Under the pieces are notes generated by a model. That model was given only the letters and a program-made list of their open reading frames with translations, had not been told where the DNA came from and did no database searches. From Ehretia macrophylla (lineage: Eukaryota > Streptophyta > Magnoliopsida > Boraginales > Ehretiaceae): a stretch of DNA of 64,000 bases. Where the stretch lies: the NCBI GenBank assembly GCA_037974665.1, contig CM075764.1:89336825-89400824 (forward strand), read 5' to 3'. Positions within the stretch are counted from its first letter, which is position 1, and each line of letters begins with the position of its first letter. Position numbers and translations under genes: made by a program. Positions 46,983 through 60,789 of the stretch are shown here, piece after piece.

Positions 46983-47472
46983 GAGATAAAAAAACAATTG
47001 GGTCAAAAGAAAATATCATTTTGGAGTTTTATCAACAACTTGCTTGTGTTGGCGGGCATTCGGTATTTTCTGAATCCTTATGTAACTAATTACAAAAGAA
47101 ATTCTTTCAACAAAGATGTGAATTAGGATGGACTGGCAATGAAATACGAACTGAAGACTAAATCTTGATATATCCTTGAAGAATACGTTTTTTTTTTTTT
47201 TTACAATGAGATAAATTGATGGCCGCTGATTATTTGATTGGACTAAAATTTGCAATGGAAACACTTAACAATATGAATCATTTAAAAAATAAACGTATTA
47301 GTTCTATAGCCGATCTTTTACAAGATCAATTTGGATTGTCTCTAGTTCGTTTAGAAAATGTGGTTCGAGGGACTATATGTAGAGCAATACGCAAAAATTG
47401 ATATCGACTCCTCAGAATTTGGTAACTCCAACTCCATTAACAACTACTTATGAGTCCTTTTTCGGGTCACAC
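46983..47472 (+). pseudogene. rpoB: Plastid rpoB fragment, cut by a retrotransposon
   Basis: Same left edge as the copy at 30597. A 61-codon open stretch at 47216-47401 reads [18 protein letters not shown] and [20 protein letters not shown]. The fragment stops at TTTTTCGGGTCACAC, where the LTR of element D begins; the rest should lie beyond the window. Confidence 0.85.
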
Positions 47473-47473
47473 T

Positions 47474-49749
47474 TGTAACACCCTGATCCCTCACAGAACC
47501 AGGACTTCTATTTACCGTGCTATACTTAACCCAAATCCAAACCTGAGGCACGAAATTTAGGGAAAAACGGACAGAGTTTTCCTTATACATAGGACTATCT
47601 GAAAACCTGCAAACAACAACATCCAACCACAAGACTATAATACACAACCTCAATCTATTTCATCCTTACAAGTATACAAGTCAACTAGACAATATAGAAA
47701 AACAATAGAAGTTGTTACAAAGCACTAGCACCTAACTATCACCTAAGACTAAAACTTTAATATTACATTTCTTAAGATAACACAAATACATACATGACCA
47801 TAAGGTCTCAAATAGTATACAAGCATATAAGGTACACATTCTTCCTTGTTCTATATACTGATAAAGCAGGCAAGCCACACAGGAGGCAATCTCATTTCCA
47901 ACTTATAGCACTAATCCTGAAAGGTGTTAGAAATGAGGGTGAGTATACAACATGTATACTCAGTGAGGGAGGTGATGCAGTAAACCGAGGAATGCTTTCA
48001 TGAGATGTAACAAGAATAATAACATATACAACATGAAATAACAAAGTTAATTAGACAAGTATTTAACCACGTATAAAAAGGATACGGTTACATGCTTGTC
48101 TTCAATCACGAGCCATAAGCCAAGATCTTCAAGCAAGTGCTGATAAAACCCTTACTCCTCCAAGTTGGGGTACTCCGGATGTACCCCGATCCTACGACCC
48201 TTTCTCCTGAGGTAGGTCCATATGCCCAGCAGGTGAACCACGCCTCTGGGGTAGTGGAGTATACTCAGCAAGAAAGAGAATAAGCACCATGGTAGTCGAG
48301 GGAGCACAACAAGCCCGATGTCGCCCGTGTTTCTCAATACTACCATGCCCGAAAAGGTTGCGCAACCCCGGGTCAAGATCATGAGAGGCAAGTATATCAA
48401 ATACCACATATGAGGAAAGACAATGTAGGTCACCCTCGCAGTTAAATACAGATAATACGAAAAGACACAAGATAGCAAGTAAATAATGCATATAAACTTA
48501 TTAACTACTAAATAATACAATCTAGAAACAGTAAAATAAGTTAAGACATAAGATAGCAAGTAAATAATGCATATAAACTTATTAACTACTAAAAAATACA
48601 ATCTAGAAATAGTAAAATAAGTTATGATGCATCGAAGAGATAAAGACTCCATTACCTCTACCAGGTAGCTAAAGGATACAAGAACTAACGTCAGTTTACT
48701 TTTAATACCTTGTATTGGCTCAATGGATCAACCGAACCCCAATTTCACACAACGAAAGCACCAAAAGTTCTTCCATGTCCCAATGATACCTAATCAAAAG
48801 CCCAAACGTGCCTGGATTACGTTTCGTGAAAAACCCCCTTTCAAAAGTTAGCTAATTTTGCATTTTAACTCAACTTTGGCCAAATTAACTATGTGTGAGC
48901 TTTCAACTAGTTTCCAGAACGTCTAGAGCACCTAAATGATATATCAATTCATTCCAATTAGCAAGTTTTATCAAAACCCTAAGTTCAAACACTATTCATC
49001 ATCTTTTTCGTGAGAACTCAAGCTCTAACCATGGAAAAATCTAATACACACATTATCATGGTCTAGAGATCATAGAAGCAAGTATATAACAATATATGAG
49101 CATAACTATAGCCTTAATCAACATATCTCAAAATTAAAGAAACTTGGCAAAAACTTTAAATCAACAAATATTCAACTCCCTCAGATGCAAGAGGTTTAGA
49201 AGACTTGGAGAAGCTTGGAACTAGGTGTAGGATGCTAGCCAAAGATCAAGCCAACAAGAATTGAAGAAAATTTTGCTCCTTTCCCTCTCCTTTGGGCCGT
49301 CGGGTATGGGAGGTAAAATGGGAATTTTTTTGATTGTTTTATGAGCAAATGTGTTTTAAGTGTGAAGTTAATGCATGTATGAGTATGTATATACCATAAT
49401 TCCTAAGTCAATTGCCTAGAAAGCTTAGTCAAACAAGGTTAAAACTCATTTGATTGCTAACTAGTTAAAATTAATGTTACTACATACGTAACACTATTCA
49501 AATGAAGCATAAAACATTTTTCAAATGCATACTCCCGAGCTCGAAAGTCCAAAACGACAAGTTTCCGATTCCTATTATGTGCCATGTGACTTAGGAAAAA
49601 TATTAAATCGAACATTTAATATATTCAAATTTCTTATGAATACTGCTCAATAGTAAATCAATTAAACAAGAAAAGTAATGCACATAAGATGCTCTAGTAA
49701 TTTATGCAACAGTTATATAGAAAATGTGGTGAAATTCCCTGGCGTTACT
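47474..49749 (-). mobile_element. Element D: Ty3/Gypsy LTR (3' LTR)
   Basis: On the minus strand this LTR starts after a polypurine stretch (GAAGGAGGAGAGAG) and ends GGATCAGGGTGTTACA at 47474. It holds the LTR-family inverted repeat GAGTATACA...TGTATACTC (about 47940) and the GGATACGGTT region (about 48080). It resembles the solo LTR at 10071 and the LTRs of element B. Confidence 0.75.
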
Positions 49750-50808
49750 CTCTCTCCTCCTTCAACAAATTGTGTCCTCGCAATTTCTTAGGCTCAAAAG
49801 ATTCCTCGATAGCTGCAACAGTTCTATTCGGTTATGAAGCCAAAAAAGCACGATACCCCAAAAGAAGAACACCAATACATATGCCGAGCGAGATTACCAA
49901 TAAAATTCCCAATAAGAATACTAGAGAAATCTTCATAAGTAATCCCGAAAGTACTCAGTTACAAGATTCGATTGCAAATGTTGTAGATAACGTTATTATC
50001 ACATACTAATGTCAAGATGAATGTCGAGGGGATGTTCCATATAAGAATTTCCAATAGAATTCCAAAAAGCACACGAAATATGGATGTTGGATAAGTATAC
50101 CACCAAGAATTCCCAATAAAATGTCGTGGAGGTTACCATTTACGAAGAGTCGAAGATGAATTCCAATCATGATTTATCATAAGAAGTCTAGCAGAAATTT
50201 CCATATGGGAATACCAAAATATTAAGTAGAATATTCGAGTGTAGTACTAGAATTCCAAGATAATATTTTATAAGAATTCCAATGATCACGATCCAAGGCA
50301 AAAGAGAATACCAAGAAAGATTATGGAAGATAAATACCCACAACTATTTGCTGAATAAAACCTCTGAGTACTAAATCATTTTCATTGATCATCGATAGCC
50401 AGCTGGTTCATAATTCTCTCTTTCATTAGTCCACATCCTCAAGTAGGCCATTACTTTATAGGGGAGAGTGTTTGCTTACCATTTCGAAGGGCATGTATGC
50501 AGTAGATTCACCTAAGACAAACAATTAATATATATCTTTACAAGCAAGGGGCAAGTAAACACTCCAGAGATCACTTTGATACACAATGAATCACATAGAG
50601 GCACCTATCACACAATCTTTACATATTATGCAAGTAGGACATATAGGTGCACGCAAATTCACATATCACATAGTCTTTTTATTTCCCACAAAGATAACAC
50701 ATAAGAACACATTTTCATTCAAGCAATTACAATCCCACATGCAAGCACATGACCATCCAAAACATATTTCACATGCACACACTCAAGGCCGCTACCCAAC
50801 AGACCGAG
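49750..50808 (-). mobile_element. Element D internal region (non-coding remnant)
   Basis: It has the AATTGCGAGGACACAAT palindrome next to the polypurine tract and many degenerate copies of a word like GGTATTCTTATTGG. The part near 50780 (CTACCCAACAGACCGAG) matches element B's leader near 62255. No gag or pol. LTR C interrupts it at 50809. Confidence 0.6.
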
Positions 50809-52162
50809 TGTAACGCCCCGACCTAACCCTACGCTAAAGGTTAAGTCCGGACCGGATAAACGGATAGAGTCTCCTCTGTACCGTGGACATTTGAAAACCT
50901 GTAAATACTCAAAATGGCTACAATATACTAAAACAAGCTTTTATAATTAAAATCCAAAGGTTCAAGGCCATCCAACCCTTGAAACATACAACTACTCCAA
51001 ATCACACAAGCATGCAAGAAACTTAACTTTTCATTAAACCATTTTAACATGCCGTTCAATGATAATATTAGAGCAATCTTAGAAGTTGAAGTCAAACATG
51101 CCTTTAAACATACACCCCCAAGCATGCAAGAACTAAAAGAGAATTAAAAGTTATTACAAGCCATAATATCTCAACGCTACCATTACAACCAACTAACTTT
51201 CAACTTACAACTACAAGAATATACATAGCCCTAAGGCCACAAAATAGATCATAATATAGTAGTACATGAACACCATGAAATAGCAAGAAATCATATCCAC
51301 CTCAGGCAATAAACACACAGCAACTAAGGCGAAGGGTCAGCCTGAACTTCTTCTTCTTCTACTACTACCTCAACTAGCTGGGGATTACCCTCAGCACTTC
51401 CTGAAACACGATATCGAGGTATGAGCAACACTGTTGCCTAATGAGGGATAAGCTCCCGGGGCGTGCAATGCAACAAGTAAAACAATTAAACAACAATAGA
51501 AATTAAACAATCTAAAAACTAACAATAGCCTAAATAACCACGCATTAACAAGGATACATTTCACTTAACCCCAACACCAAATCTTCAATCCACGAACACG
51601 ATCTACTAACCACGATCATGATCACGATAAGCCGGTATAACCCCAAACACTCCAGTGGGTGTACTCCGGATGTACCCCGATAATCCTACGACCCAACATC
51701 CCTTGGCAATCTCCGAACTGGGCGAATGAGGGACTAGGGCACGGAGTTTGAATATCCACCGGCAAGTCCTCTGCCACCCAGCCGATATTCAACACATCTG
51801 CCCCTGACACTATGGTTGCGCAACCACTATGCAATGTACTTTACAATGGCAAGTTAATATCAACAATATAAGCAATAACACGTAGGAGGATCAACAAAGT
51901 AAGTTGACCTCAATGCAGTTAAAATAGTAACAAGTTATACAAGTAAATAAGCAGTTTTACAAAGGAGCATATACAAGATACATTTAGAATTTCACCAAAA
52001 GTTCTAAATCAACTTGAAACCACATTTAAACACTCAAGAAGTCATGCCATGATCTTAGAAGAGCGAGACAACCGAAATTGCACCTAAATCCTTTTGTTAT
52101 TCAAGTTATTTCTCTTCCAAACTCACATTAATGATTCAAATTCGAGGGGAAGCTACACCAAT
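50809..52162 (-). mobile_element. LTR C, partial, nested in element D
   Basis: Ends on the minus strand with GGTCGGGGCGTTACA. Its edge resembles element A's LTR (both TGTAACGCCCCGA on +, with CACGCTAAAG or TACGCTAAAG) more than D's, so it is a separate insertion. Possible target copy CCGAG at 50804-50808. Element A cuts it at 52162. Confidence 0.6.
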
Positions 52163-54615
52163 TGTAACGCCCCGAACCCAACCCCACGCTAAAGTCAGAC
52201 TCGGACCCGTCACTCGGACATAGTCTTCTCTGTACCAAGGACAAAACGGTTACCTGTAAATAGTCACTCAAGACATTTGAACTATAAACAACAACTTATC
52301 TTCTAATATCTCCAAAGCCAAAATAAAATCACAAGGCCATCCGAGCCTTGGAGCAACTACAATCTTCTTAAGCACACAAGCATGCGAGGTAAGTTGGTTT
52401 TAGCCATAAGTAGTTAGATACAATATAATTTTAAGTTCCATAGGTAGGACAATAAACACTCCAAGCATGCAAGAGGAAATAAAGTCTATAATCCATTATT
52501 ACAATCTAACATCTTTCTCTAACATACAAGACTACAACTACTAAACATATACACAAGACCCCAAGGTCTCAAAATACAATAATTAACATGAACTCCACGC
52601 AAATTGCACATAAGATCCACCTTAGCACACAAAGTCACGGATTCTAATCTACGTGAACTTCTTCTTCTTCTACTACTTCTAACAGTTAGGGATTCACCTC
52701 AGTTTCTCCTGAAACATATTAAATGAGGAGTGAGCAACAATATTGCCCAGCGAGGGAGGTGATGCAACGTACCAAAGTGCAATATGATCTACAAACACAA
52801 GAAAATATATATAAGCCACGTAAACCAACAAGATAACAAGCCAATCAATTAATCACTTTTAAAAAGGATACGGTTCCACTTCCAAGTCTTCAATCAAGAG
52901 CCACGAACCACGAACATCACGAACATGCCGGCAAACCCCAAATACCAATAATTGGGATACTCCGGATGTATCCCGATCCTACGACCCTTTCTCCCGAGGT
53001 AGGTCCATGCCTAGCAGGTGAACCACGCCTCTGGGGTAGTGGAGTATGCCTTAGCGAGAAAGGGAATAGGCACTATGGTAGTCGAGGGAGCACGGTAAGC
53101 CCGACGCCGCCCGTGTTTCTCGATACTACCATGTCCGAAAAGATTGTGCAATCCCGAGACAAGTCACAAACAATCAAAATATCACATAACACGTAAGAGA
53201 TTCGACAAAGTAGGCCGCCCTCACATATATTCACGATATAAGTTCGCACAAGCACGGATATAGCATTAAGATTCCAAAAGATGCAATCAACATAAATAAT
53301 TCCCACAAGCTACTCAAATAGCTTAAATATTCAATACAATACATGATAACTCAACTACAAGTTCTAAAAGCATCAAATATAGCCAAAACTACTTTTTTTC
53401 CTTTCTTTAATCCAACTTTCTTTCTCCTATTCTCATCTCAAGGTTTCCAAACTATCTTCTAATCAGCCTATAGTCCTAATTAACCTAAAAGATACCCTAT
53501 AAGATGATAAAAACTCAATTTTGAAGATAAAGCTCGGAAAGGCTCTGAGCGGGTTATAACTACAACTATACTAACCGAACCCCATTTTCGCAAAACGAAA
53601 GCACTAAATGTGCTTCCTTAGCTCAAGGATACCCGAATCAATGCCCACACTTGCTCGGATCGCTCAACGGGAAAAGTCCCCTTTTTAAAGTCGGCTATTT
53701 ATGCAATTAAGCTCGGTTTTGAGTGATTCCACCTCACGTGAATTTTCAACTAACTTCACTAGGGTCTACAACATCTAATTGAAGCCTCAATTCAAGCTAA
53801 TTAGCAATTTTATTCAAAACCCTAAAAAATGTGCACTATTCATCCCTCTTTATTCAATCTCAAATTCCAACCATAAACTTTGTTATTAAGCATCAAAAGT
53901 TAACTCTATAGCATCAATTAAGCATATAAAAAGCATGTATAACAAGTTTTATAGCTACCATCAACAAATAAAAGAAATTCAACAATATGCATAAACTTTA
54001 ACTTTAAAAAAAATTAAGCTCCCTCACAATTTAGAAGACAATGATGCGAAGTAGTAGCTCCTAGATGCCAAGAAACCTTCCTAAACCAAGCCAAGAGCTC
54101 AAGGTGCAAGATTGAAGAAGCAAAATCTCCTCTTTTCTCCTTAGAAGTGGTCGGCCATAAGAGAGGACAATGAGGGAATTTTCTATTTTGTTTTGATGAC
54201 AAGAATGAGCTTTTGTTTTTTCAATTCATGAGTTGGGTTTATTATATGTGTGTATATGTCTATTAATTTGAGTCAATTAATCCTAAAACTTGATCAACTA
54301 AGGCTAAATGTGATTTCACATGTTTTTAGTTGCAACTAGCACTATTCTAACGTAATACTATTCAAAGGTCAAGAAATCTATTTTCTAAACGCACGCTCCT
54401 AAGCCCGAAAGTTCAAAACGACAATTTCTCGATTCCTTTTAAATGTCATATGACAAAGGAAAAAGTTAAAATCAAGCTTTTAAAACAGTCGAAAATATTA
54501 TGAATAGTAACCTCTAATAAAAACAATTAAGCAAGAAAGATGATGCACGTAGAAATGCGCACATAGATATGTAACGGTTATAAATAAATTTATGGTAGAA
54601 TTCTCGGGTGTCACA
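52163..54615 (-). mobile_element. Element A: 3' LTR (2453 bp)
   Basis: Minus-strand start TGTGACACCCGAGAAT follows the polypurine tract TTTAAGGGGGAGAGGG; the end is GGTTCGGGGCGTTACA. CCAAT at 52158-52162 is the candidate target duplication, whose partner lies outside the window. Confidence 0.75.
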
Positions 54616-54632
54616 CCCTCTCCCCCTTAAAC
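54616..54632 (-). promoter_or_regulatory. Polypurine tract of element A
   Basis: GTTTAAGGGGGAGAGGG directly before the 3' LTR primes plus-strand DNA synthesis in this element class. The palindrome AATTGCGAGGACGCAATT lies just before it. Confidence 0.75.
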
Positions 54633-57600
54633 TAATTGCGTCCTCGCAATTCTTACATGATTCCGCATAGAGCTCCGGATACTTCTCTCTGACCTGATCT
54701 TCTCGCTCCCAAGTGGCATCCTCAACGATGATCCCAAAAAACTTTTATCATAGGAATACTTTTAGTTCGAAGTCTGAATCTTTCGGTCAACCACTCGAAG
54801 AGGTTTCTTAACATATGCTAAAGACTCATCAATCTCTAACGGTTCCGGCTCAATAATATGCGACGGATCAGGATTATATTTCCTCAACAGTGAGACATGA
54901 AAAACATCATGAATCCGGCCCAAACTTGGAGGTAATGCCAATTGGTAAGCTAAATCTCCAACCTTCTCAGTGATTTCAAATGGTCCCACGTATCTAAGAC
55001 TAAGTTTACCTCCTTTTTCGTGTCGAATCAAACCTTTGCACTGAGAGACTTTCAACAATACACGATCACCCTTTGAAAATACTAAGTCCCGTCGACGTCT
55101 ATCAGCATAATTCTTCTGCCGACTCTGAGCTGTAAGCATCATTTTCTTTATAAGTTTCACATTATCCACCATTTTGATCATCTCAGGAAGAATAGCGGGA
55201 TCAATTGTTTTCATCTCACCTACCTCATCCCAATACAACGGAGACCTACATTTCCGCCCGTAAAGTGCTTCGTAGGGTGCCATGCCAATAGTAGCCTGAT
55301 AACTGTTATTATAAGCAAACTCTGCTAAAGGTAGGTATTTCTCCCAATTCTTGCCAAAATCCAGAACACAAGCTCTCAACATGTCTTCCAGTATCCTGAT
55401 AGTCCTCTCTGACTGGCCATCCGTCTGTGGGTGATATGCAGTACTAAAACTCAAATTAGTCCCTAAAGCCTTTTGTAGTTTCTGCCATAACTGTGATGTA
55501 AACCTGGGATCCCTGTCTGACACTATCTGAGATGGAACTCAATGTAGTCTCACAATATTTTCAACATATAGCTCGGCCAATTTATCGAGAGAATCTGTTT
55601 TCTTTGTAGCAATAAAATGTGAACTCTTCGTCAACCTGTCTACTACAACCCACACAGAATCATTACCTCGTGGTGATCTCGGCAAATCCGACACAAGGTC
55701 TATAGTAACCTGATCCCATTTCTATATCAGAATCTCCAGTGGCTGCAATAATCCTGCCGGCCTCTGATGTTCTGCCTTAACTTTCTGACAAGTCAAACAC
55801 TTAGCTACATAATCAGCTATCTCTCTCTTCATGTTGTTCCACCAGAAATTATGTTTTAAATCTCTGTACATTTTAGTGCTTCCAGGATTAATTGTATACT
55901 TAGAACTATGAGCCTCAACAAGAATCTCATCTTTCACAGTTGAACCACTAGGAATGCAAATTCTATTCCTATACTTGAGAAGTCCATCATCATGCAACTT
56001 GAAGTCGGACTCTCCCCCTTTTGATTTCTCTAAAAGTTTCAATAACTGATGATCTGATTGTTACACTTCTCTGATTCTAGATAGCAATAGAGATTGGATT
56101 TGTAGGCTAGCAAATTGAATACCTGATTTAGAAGCCTCTGGTTTCCACAAACATAGCTCTTCCACAATCTCCCAGTCCTTGATTATCAAACTAGCCACAA
56201 AAGCTTTTCGGCTCAGTACATCTGCAACAGTATTAGCTTTTCCCGGCAAATAGCTAATGGTACAATTATAATCATTTAACAGTTCTAAATCTTTTTGAGA
56301 AAACAGGTATTTTAAACTTTTATGGTCAATAAATATCTCAAATTTCTTACCCCACAAATAATGACGCCATTTCTTCAAAACAAATACAATAGCAGCAAGC
56401 TCAAGATCATGTGTAGGATAATTGAGTTCATATGGTTTCAATTTCCTAGAGGCATAAGATATCACTTTACCATTTTGCATAAGAATACAACCCAAGCCTT
56501 CTTTCGAAGCATCACTGTAAATCACCAAGTTCTCAGTCCCCTCAGGCAAAGCAAGGATAGATGCAGTGGTAAGTCTCTTTTTCAACTCCTGGAAACTGGT
56601 TTCACATTTATCATCCCAATTAAACACAGTTTTCTTCTGAGTTAATGTAGTCAAAGGTCCTACAATCTTTGAAAAATCTTTAACAAATCGCCTATAATAG
56701 CTCGCTAATCCCAAGAAACTACGGACTTCTGTGACAGTTTCAAGTCTTTTCCACGACATAACCACCTCAATTTTAGTAGGATCAACAAAGATTCCTTCCT
56801 GTGAAATGATATGACCTACAAAGGCAACCTATATCAACCAGAATTCGCATTTGCTAAATTTCGCAAACAAGTTGTGTTCTTGCAGGGTTTGAAGCACAAT
56901 TCTCAAATGTTCTTCATGCTCAGACTCAGATTTAGAATATACTAATATATCATCAATAAAAATCACAACAAACTGATCAAGATAGTGTCGAAATACTCTC
57001 TGCATCAAATCCATAAAAGCGGCTGGAGCATTTGTCAAACCAAATGGTAAAACAACAAACTTATAGTGGTTGTACCTGGTTCTAAATGCAGTTTTAGGTA
57101 CATCCTCTTTTCGGATCCTCAACTGATAATAACCCTGCCTCAGATCAAATTTCGAAAATACAATGGCACCCTGTAGTTGATCAAACAACTCCTCAATTAA
57201 GGGCAAATGATATTTATTTTTTACCGTTACCTGATTAAGACCTCGATAATCAATGCACAAACGCAGAGTACCGTATTTCTTTTTCACAAATAACACGGGA
57301 GCACCCCACGGTGACGAACTAGGCTGAATAAAACATTTCTCAAGTAAACCCTGTAGCTGAATTTTCAATTCCTGTAACTCAGGGGGAGACATTCTATACG
57401 GGGTTCTCGAGATAGGACTAGTTCCCGACAACAAGTCAATCACAAACTCATTTTCCCTATCAGGTGGTAATCCATGCAACTCTTCAGGGAAAACTCCCGG
57501 AAACTCTTTTATAACAGGTATCTCATTCAATTTCAATTTATCTCCAGGCTGATTAATTAAATAAGCTAAGTATGCATCATAACCTTTACTCAGCATTTTA

Positions 57601-58095
57601 GTAGCTTTAATGGAAGATATGATACAAGTCCCAGTAGATTTCCGACTCCCAGTTACTTTAATAACAGGTTGGTTAGGTACTTCTAAAGTTAAAACTTTCC
57701 TCCTACAGTCCAAACATGCATAATATCGCCCCAACCAATCCGTCCCTAAGATAACTTCAAAGTCCCGAAATGGCATGATAATCAAATCAATAGGATACAT
57801 GCGACCCTCAATGCAAATATTACAATCTTTACACACAGACTCCGTAACAAATTTAGTACCCATAGGATTACCTACTTCAATCACGTATGGCAGTTTATCA
57901 ACTTTTAATGTAGCAGACTGTGCACATGCAGGAGTAATGAATGAATGTGTAGCCCCGGTGTCAATCAAAACTACTACCGGCTGACTATTAATAAGAAAAG
58001 TACCTTCCACCACCACTGTCGTCTCTGGAAGCTCCTCCTGGTCGAGTGCAAATACCCGTGCCTAACCTCGCAGTGCAGTAGCTGCTCCTGAAGCT
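54616..58095 (-). pseudogene. Element A pol: protease, RT, RNase H, integrase
   Basis: Order on the minus strand: protease ([12 protein letters not shown], about 57960); reverse transcriptase ([23 protein letters not shown] for the YxDD box, about 56945); RNase H ([13 protein letters not shown], about 56520; [10 protein letters not shown]); integrase with a His/Cys zinc finger (about 55900-55790) and DDE core ([14 protein letters not shown], about 55515; [12 protein letters not shown]); then [14 protein letters not shown] and a chromodomain-like end (IKVFWDH, EDATWERED). This order and tail fit a Tekay/Del-type chromovirus. In-frame stops at 56829, 56061, near 55722 and near 55540, plus a frameshift near 54740, make it inactive. 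gag is cut off by element B. Confidence 0.85.
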
Positions 58096-58106
58096 CTAGT
58101 CTAGGC

Positions 58107-60789
58107 TGTAACACCCCGATCCCTCTCGAGATCGGGAGTTCTATCAATCAATCTAATCACAACCCAATTCCAATCCTGGGCAAAATTTTAGGGAAAGACG
58201 GACGGAGTCTCCCCTGTTTCTACGCAAAATGCAAACCTACGACAGCATATAAGTGGACCAATACCATGTCCAAACATTCATCCACCTCAAGGTCATCCGA
58301 GCCTTGTTCTCAACAAGCAATCACAAGCAAATACACATTTCCCGTTTACAGACTAACCTACCTCTTCACATCTTTTACAAGTACATTCATGCTTGACAAT
58401 TAAACCATACTAACCTATTGCATAAGTTAGACTATCAAACCATTCTAACTCTTTTCCTTTAGACATTACAAACATGCATTGAAGTTAAACTATACTAACT
58501 AAATACGTAAGCTAGTTTTTCAAATCACTTCAATAACCTAGTAAAACTTAAATTACATTCTTTTAATATTAAATTCATACAATACATGAAAGCATACATC
58601 TTTGCCACTTCGACAACTCAAGCCACATAGGCACGCAGGACAACTCTTCAAGCACGAACTTTCACATAATCATGAGCTTTCCAGCTAACATGACATTTCC
58701 TGAAATGTGATGGTAGTGAGGAGTGAGTATACACAACACGTATACTCAGTGAGGGCGAGATAGATATCGAGGTGGAGAGAAAGAAAGTCGTGCAATCCAA
58801 ATAAGGCAGTTAAGTAATATAACTGCTAAGTAAGCAATCAAGACAAACAATCAATACAATAAGCAATTAATGAAAGCATTAACACAACCATTCAAAGCTA
58901 GACCACACTCTGAAGGCTAGCGTTCACTCATACGAGCAATGTACCATTTCACGAGCGATACATCAATCTCGAGCTCGATGTTGACAACGATGACAATAAG
59001 AGCGCAACCACCTTATAACTTCAGTTTGGAATACCCCGGAAGTATCCATCAATTCTACGACCCAAAATCTCCCTGGGAGGCAACCCAAGCGAGAATAGGA
59101 ATAGGACACGGAGCTAGAGCAACCAACACTGGCAGCCCGAGACTACCCAAAGAAGCCCATTACTCATGCGCCTTACACTATGCAATGGAAGACACGATAC
59201 AAGGTGATAAACGAGCGATAGCACAACAATACAGATTAGAGGTGATAAACGAGATATCAAGAATTTACAATCATTACTAGCATTCAATTAACTTTTCAAG
59301 GATAACTATCATTAATAGCAACAATAACACCAATTAAACAAGTAACAGCGGTTCAAACACGAAAACAACAAATATCACTATTCAATCTCTAACTTCCAAA
59401 GGCAATTACGAGCAAACGAGCTACGGGATTAGGAAACTGATTTCACTACATTCACTGAAGCACTACAAGGCATGTTTTCTATGTCACTAAACCTCACTTT
59501 CCCAACCGAAGCCCGAAAGTCCACCTACTGCATTTGAACTACAGCTATGCTAACCGGTCATTCAATCAACGCCACAACAGCGCCAAAAGTGCTTCCATGC
59601 CCTCAATTGTAAAACCCCCAACTCAATTCGAGCACAGTCAACTTTTGGTCAAATGGCTCCTTTACGTTTCTTTGTCTAATTTCTAATTTTATTAAAGGCC
59701 GGTCCGTTTTTATTGCACATATTATCTTTCTATCACTAATAGCACCTATCCAAATCAAGCAATCGCAATTCGGATCAAAATCTGAAATTCTAGGGTTTAC
59801 TATTCATAATTCACTTTTCATTATTTTTCTCCAATTTCAAATACGGAATTTCGATTATAAAAATTGCTAAATAATTATCAAACAATGCTCTACGAACTCA
59901 AAGGAAGCTATATTAAGCAATTACATGCATTATAACACATTATATATCAAATCTAAAAATTTGACACAAAATTCAAATTCAAATTTAAATGCACAAAAGC
60001 GTGAAAACCCTCACATAGATTGAAGACCAAGACCCGCAAGGACCCGAGCCACGACCCCCGAGCAATTTCACCCACGATTGTAGAAGAAAATGCAAGAAAA
60101 AACTTTTTTTTTCTCCTTGGAGTTTCCGCCATGGCAAGGACTTAAAGGGCATTTTGAGATTTATTTTTTTGATCATTTTGTTGATTTTTGGCTATTTAAA
60201 AGAATTGACAAAGCTCAAGGGCAAAATGGTCATTTTGCAAAGTCAAACTTAAGTGAAAATTGGTCAAATAAGCTTATTTTGATGCTATTTAATCTAGTTC
60301 AAGTTAAAAAAAATGCAATTAAATGAAAAACAACTAAAGCTAGTTAAATTAAGCTAAAAACATTTTTACCAAGTCTGAAGAATATTTATCTAACTCTTAT
60401 TTTCGAAATACTACGATCGAACGGTCAATAAATGATCACTAATAAAGTGATGAGCAATAATAGAAAACTATAATTTTTGAAAAGTAGAATAATTTAAAAA
60501 TCACTCCGGCTCAGAGTTACTTTTCTCATTTAATTGAAAATCGAATAATTTTAATGCAGGACAATTAAAACTGATTATTAAAATAATCATAACAATCAAA
60601 ATAATCAATATTCATTTAAAAAATAATTAATTTAACTATTTTTGGAATATTTTAAAGAATTAGGAAGTTAATGCTAGAAATGAATGTTTAACTAAAATTA
60701 AACATGAAATTCAATGCTAACATTTAAGATGACACTTAATTAAATGTAGTTAATTGCCATTAAATGCATGCCGGGTTCGAGTTATAACA
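58107..60789 (-). mobile_element. Element B: 3' LTR (2683 bp)
   Basis: Ends GGATCGGGGTGTTACA at 58107; starts TGTTATAACTCGAACC at 60789, right after the polypurine tract AAGGGGGGAAGGA. The copy at 62310-64000 matches it from the same edge. TAGGC (58102-58106) is the candidate target duplication. It separates the gag end from the protease of element A. Confidence 0.8.

Noticed and set aside
48152..48652. 166-codon minus-strand ORF with hydrophobic stretches
   Set aside because: It lies within the LTR of element D, starts at no clear ATG context, and matches LTR sequence shared with other copies where the frame is not kept.
49750..52162. D and C as the two LTRs of one element
   Set aside because: Their outer edges differ (TGTAACACCCTGATCC versus TGTAACGCCCCGACC), and C resembles element A's LTR, so C is taken as a separate nested insertion. 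D's primer-binding site would then lie beyond the window.
59985..60326. Overlapping short ORFs on both strands
   Set aside because: Inside the LTR of element B, not conserved, no recognisable motifs.
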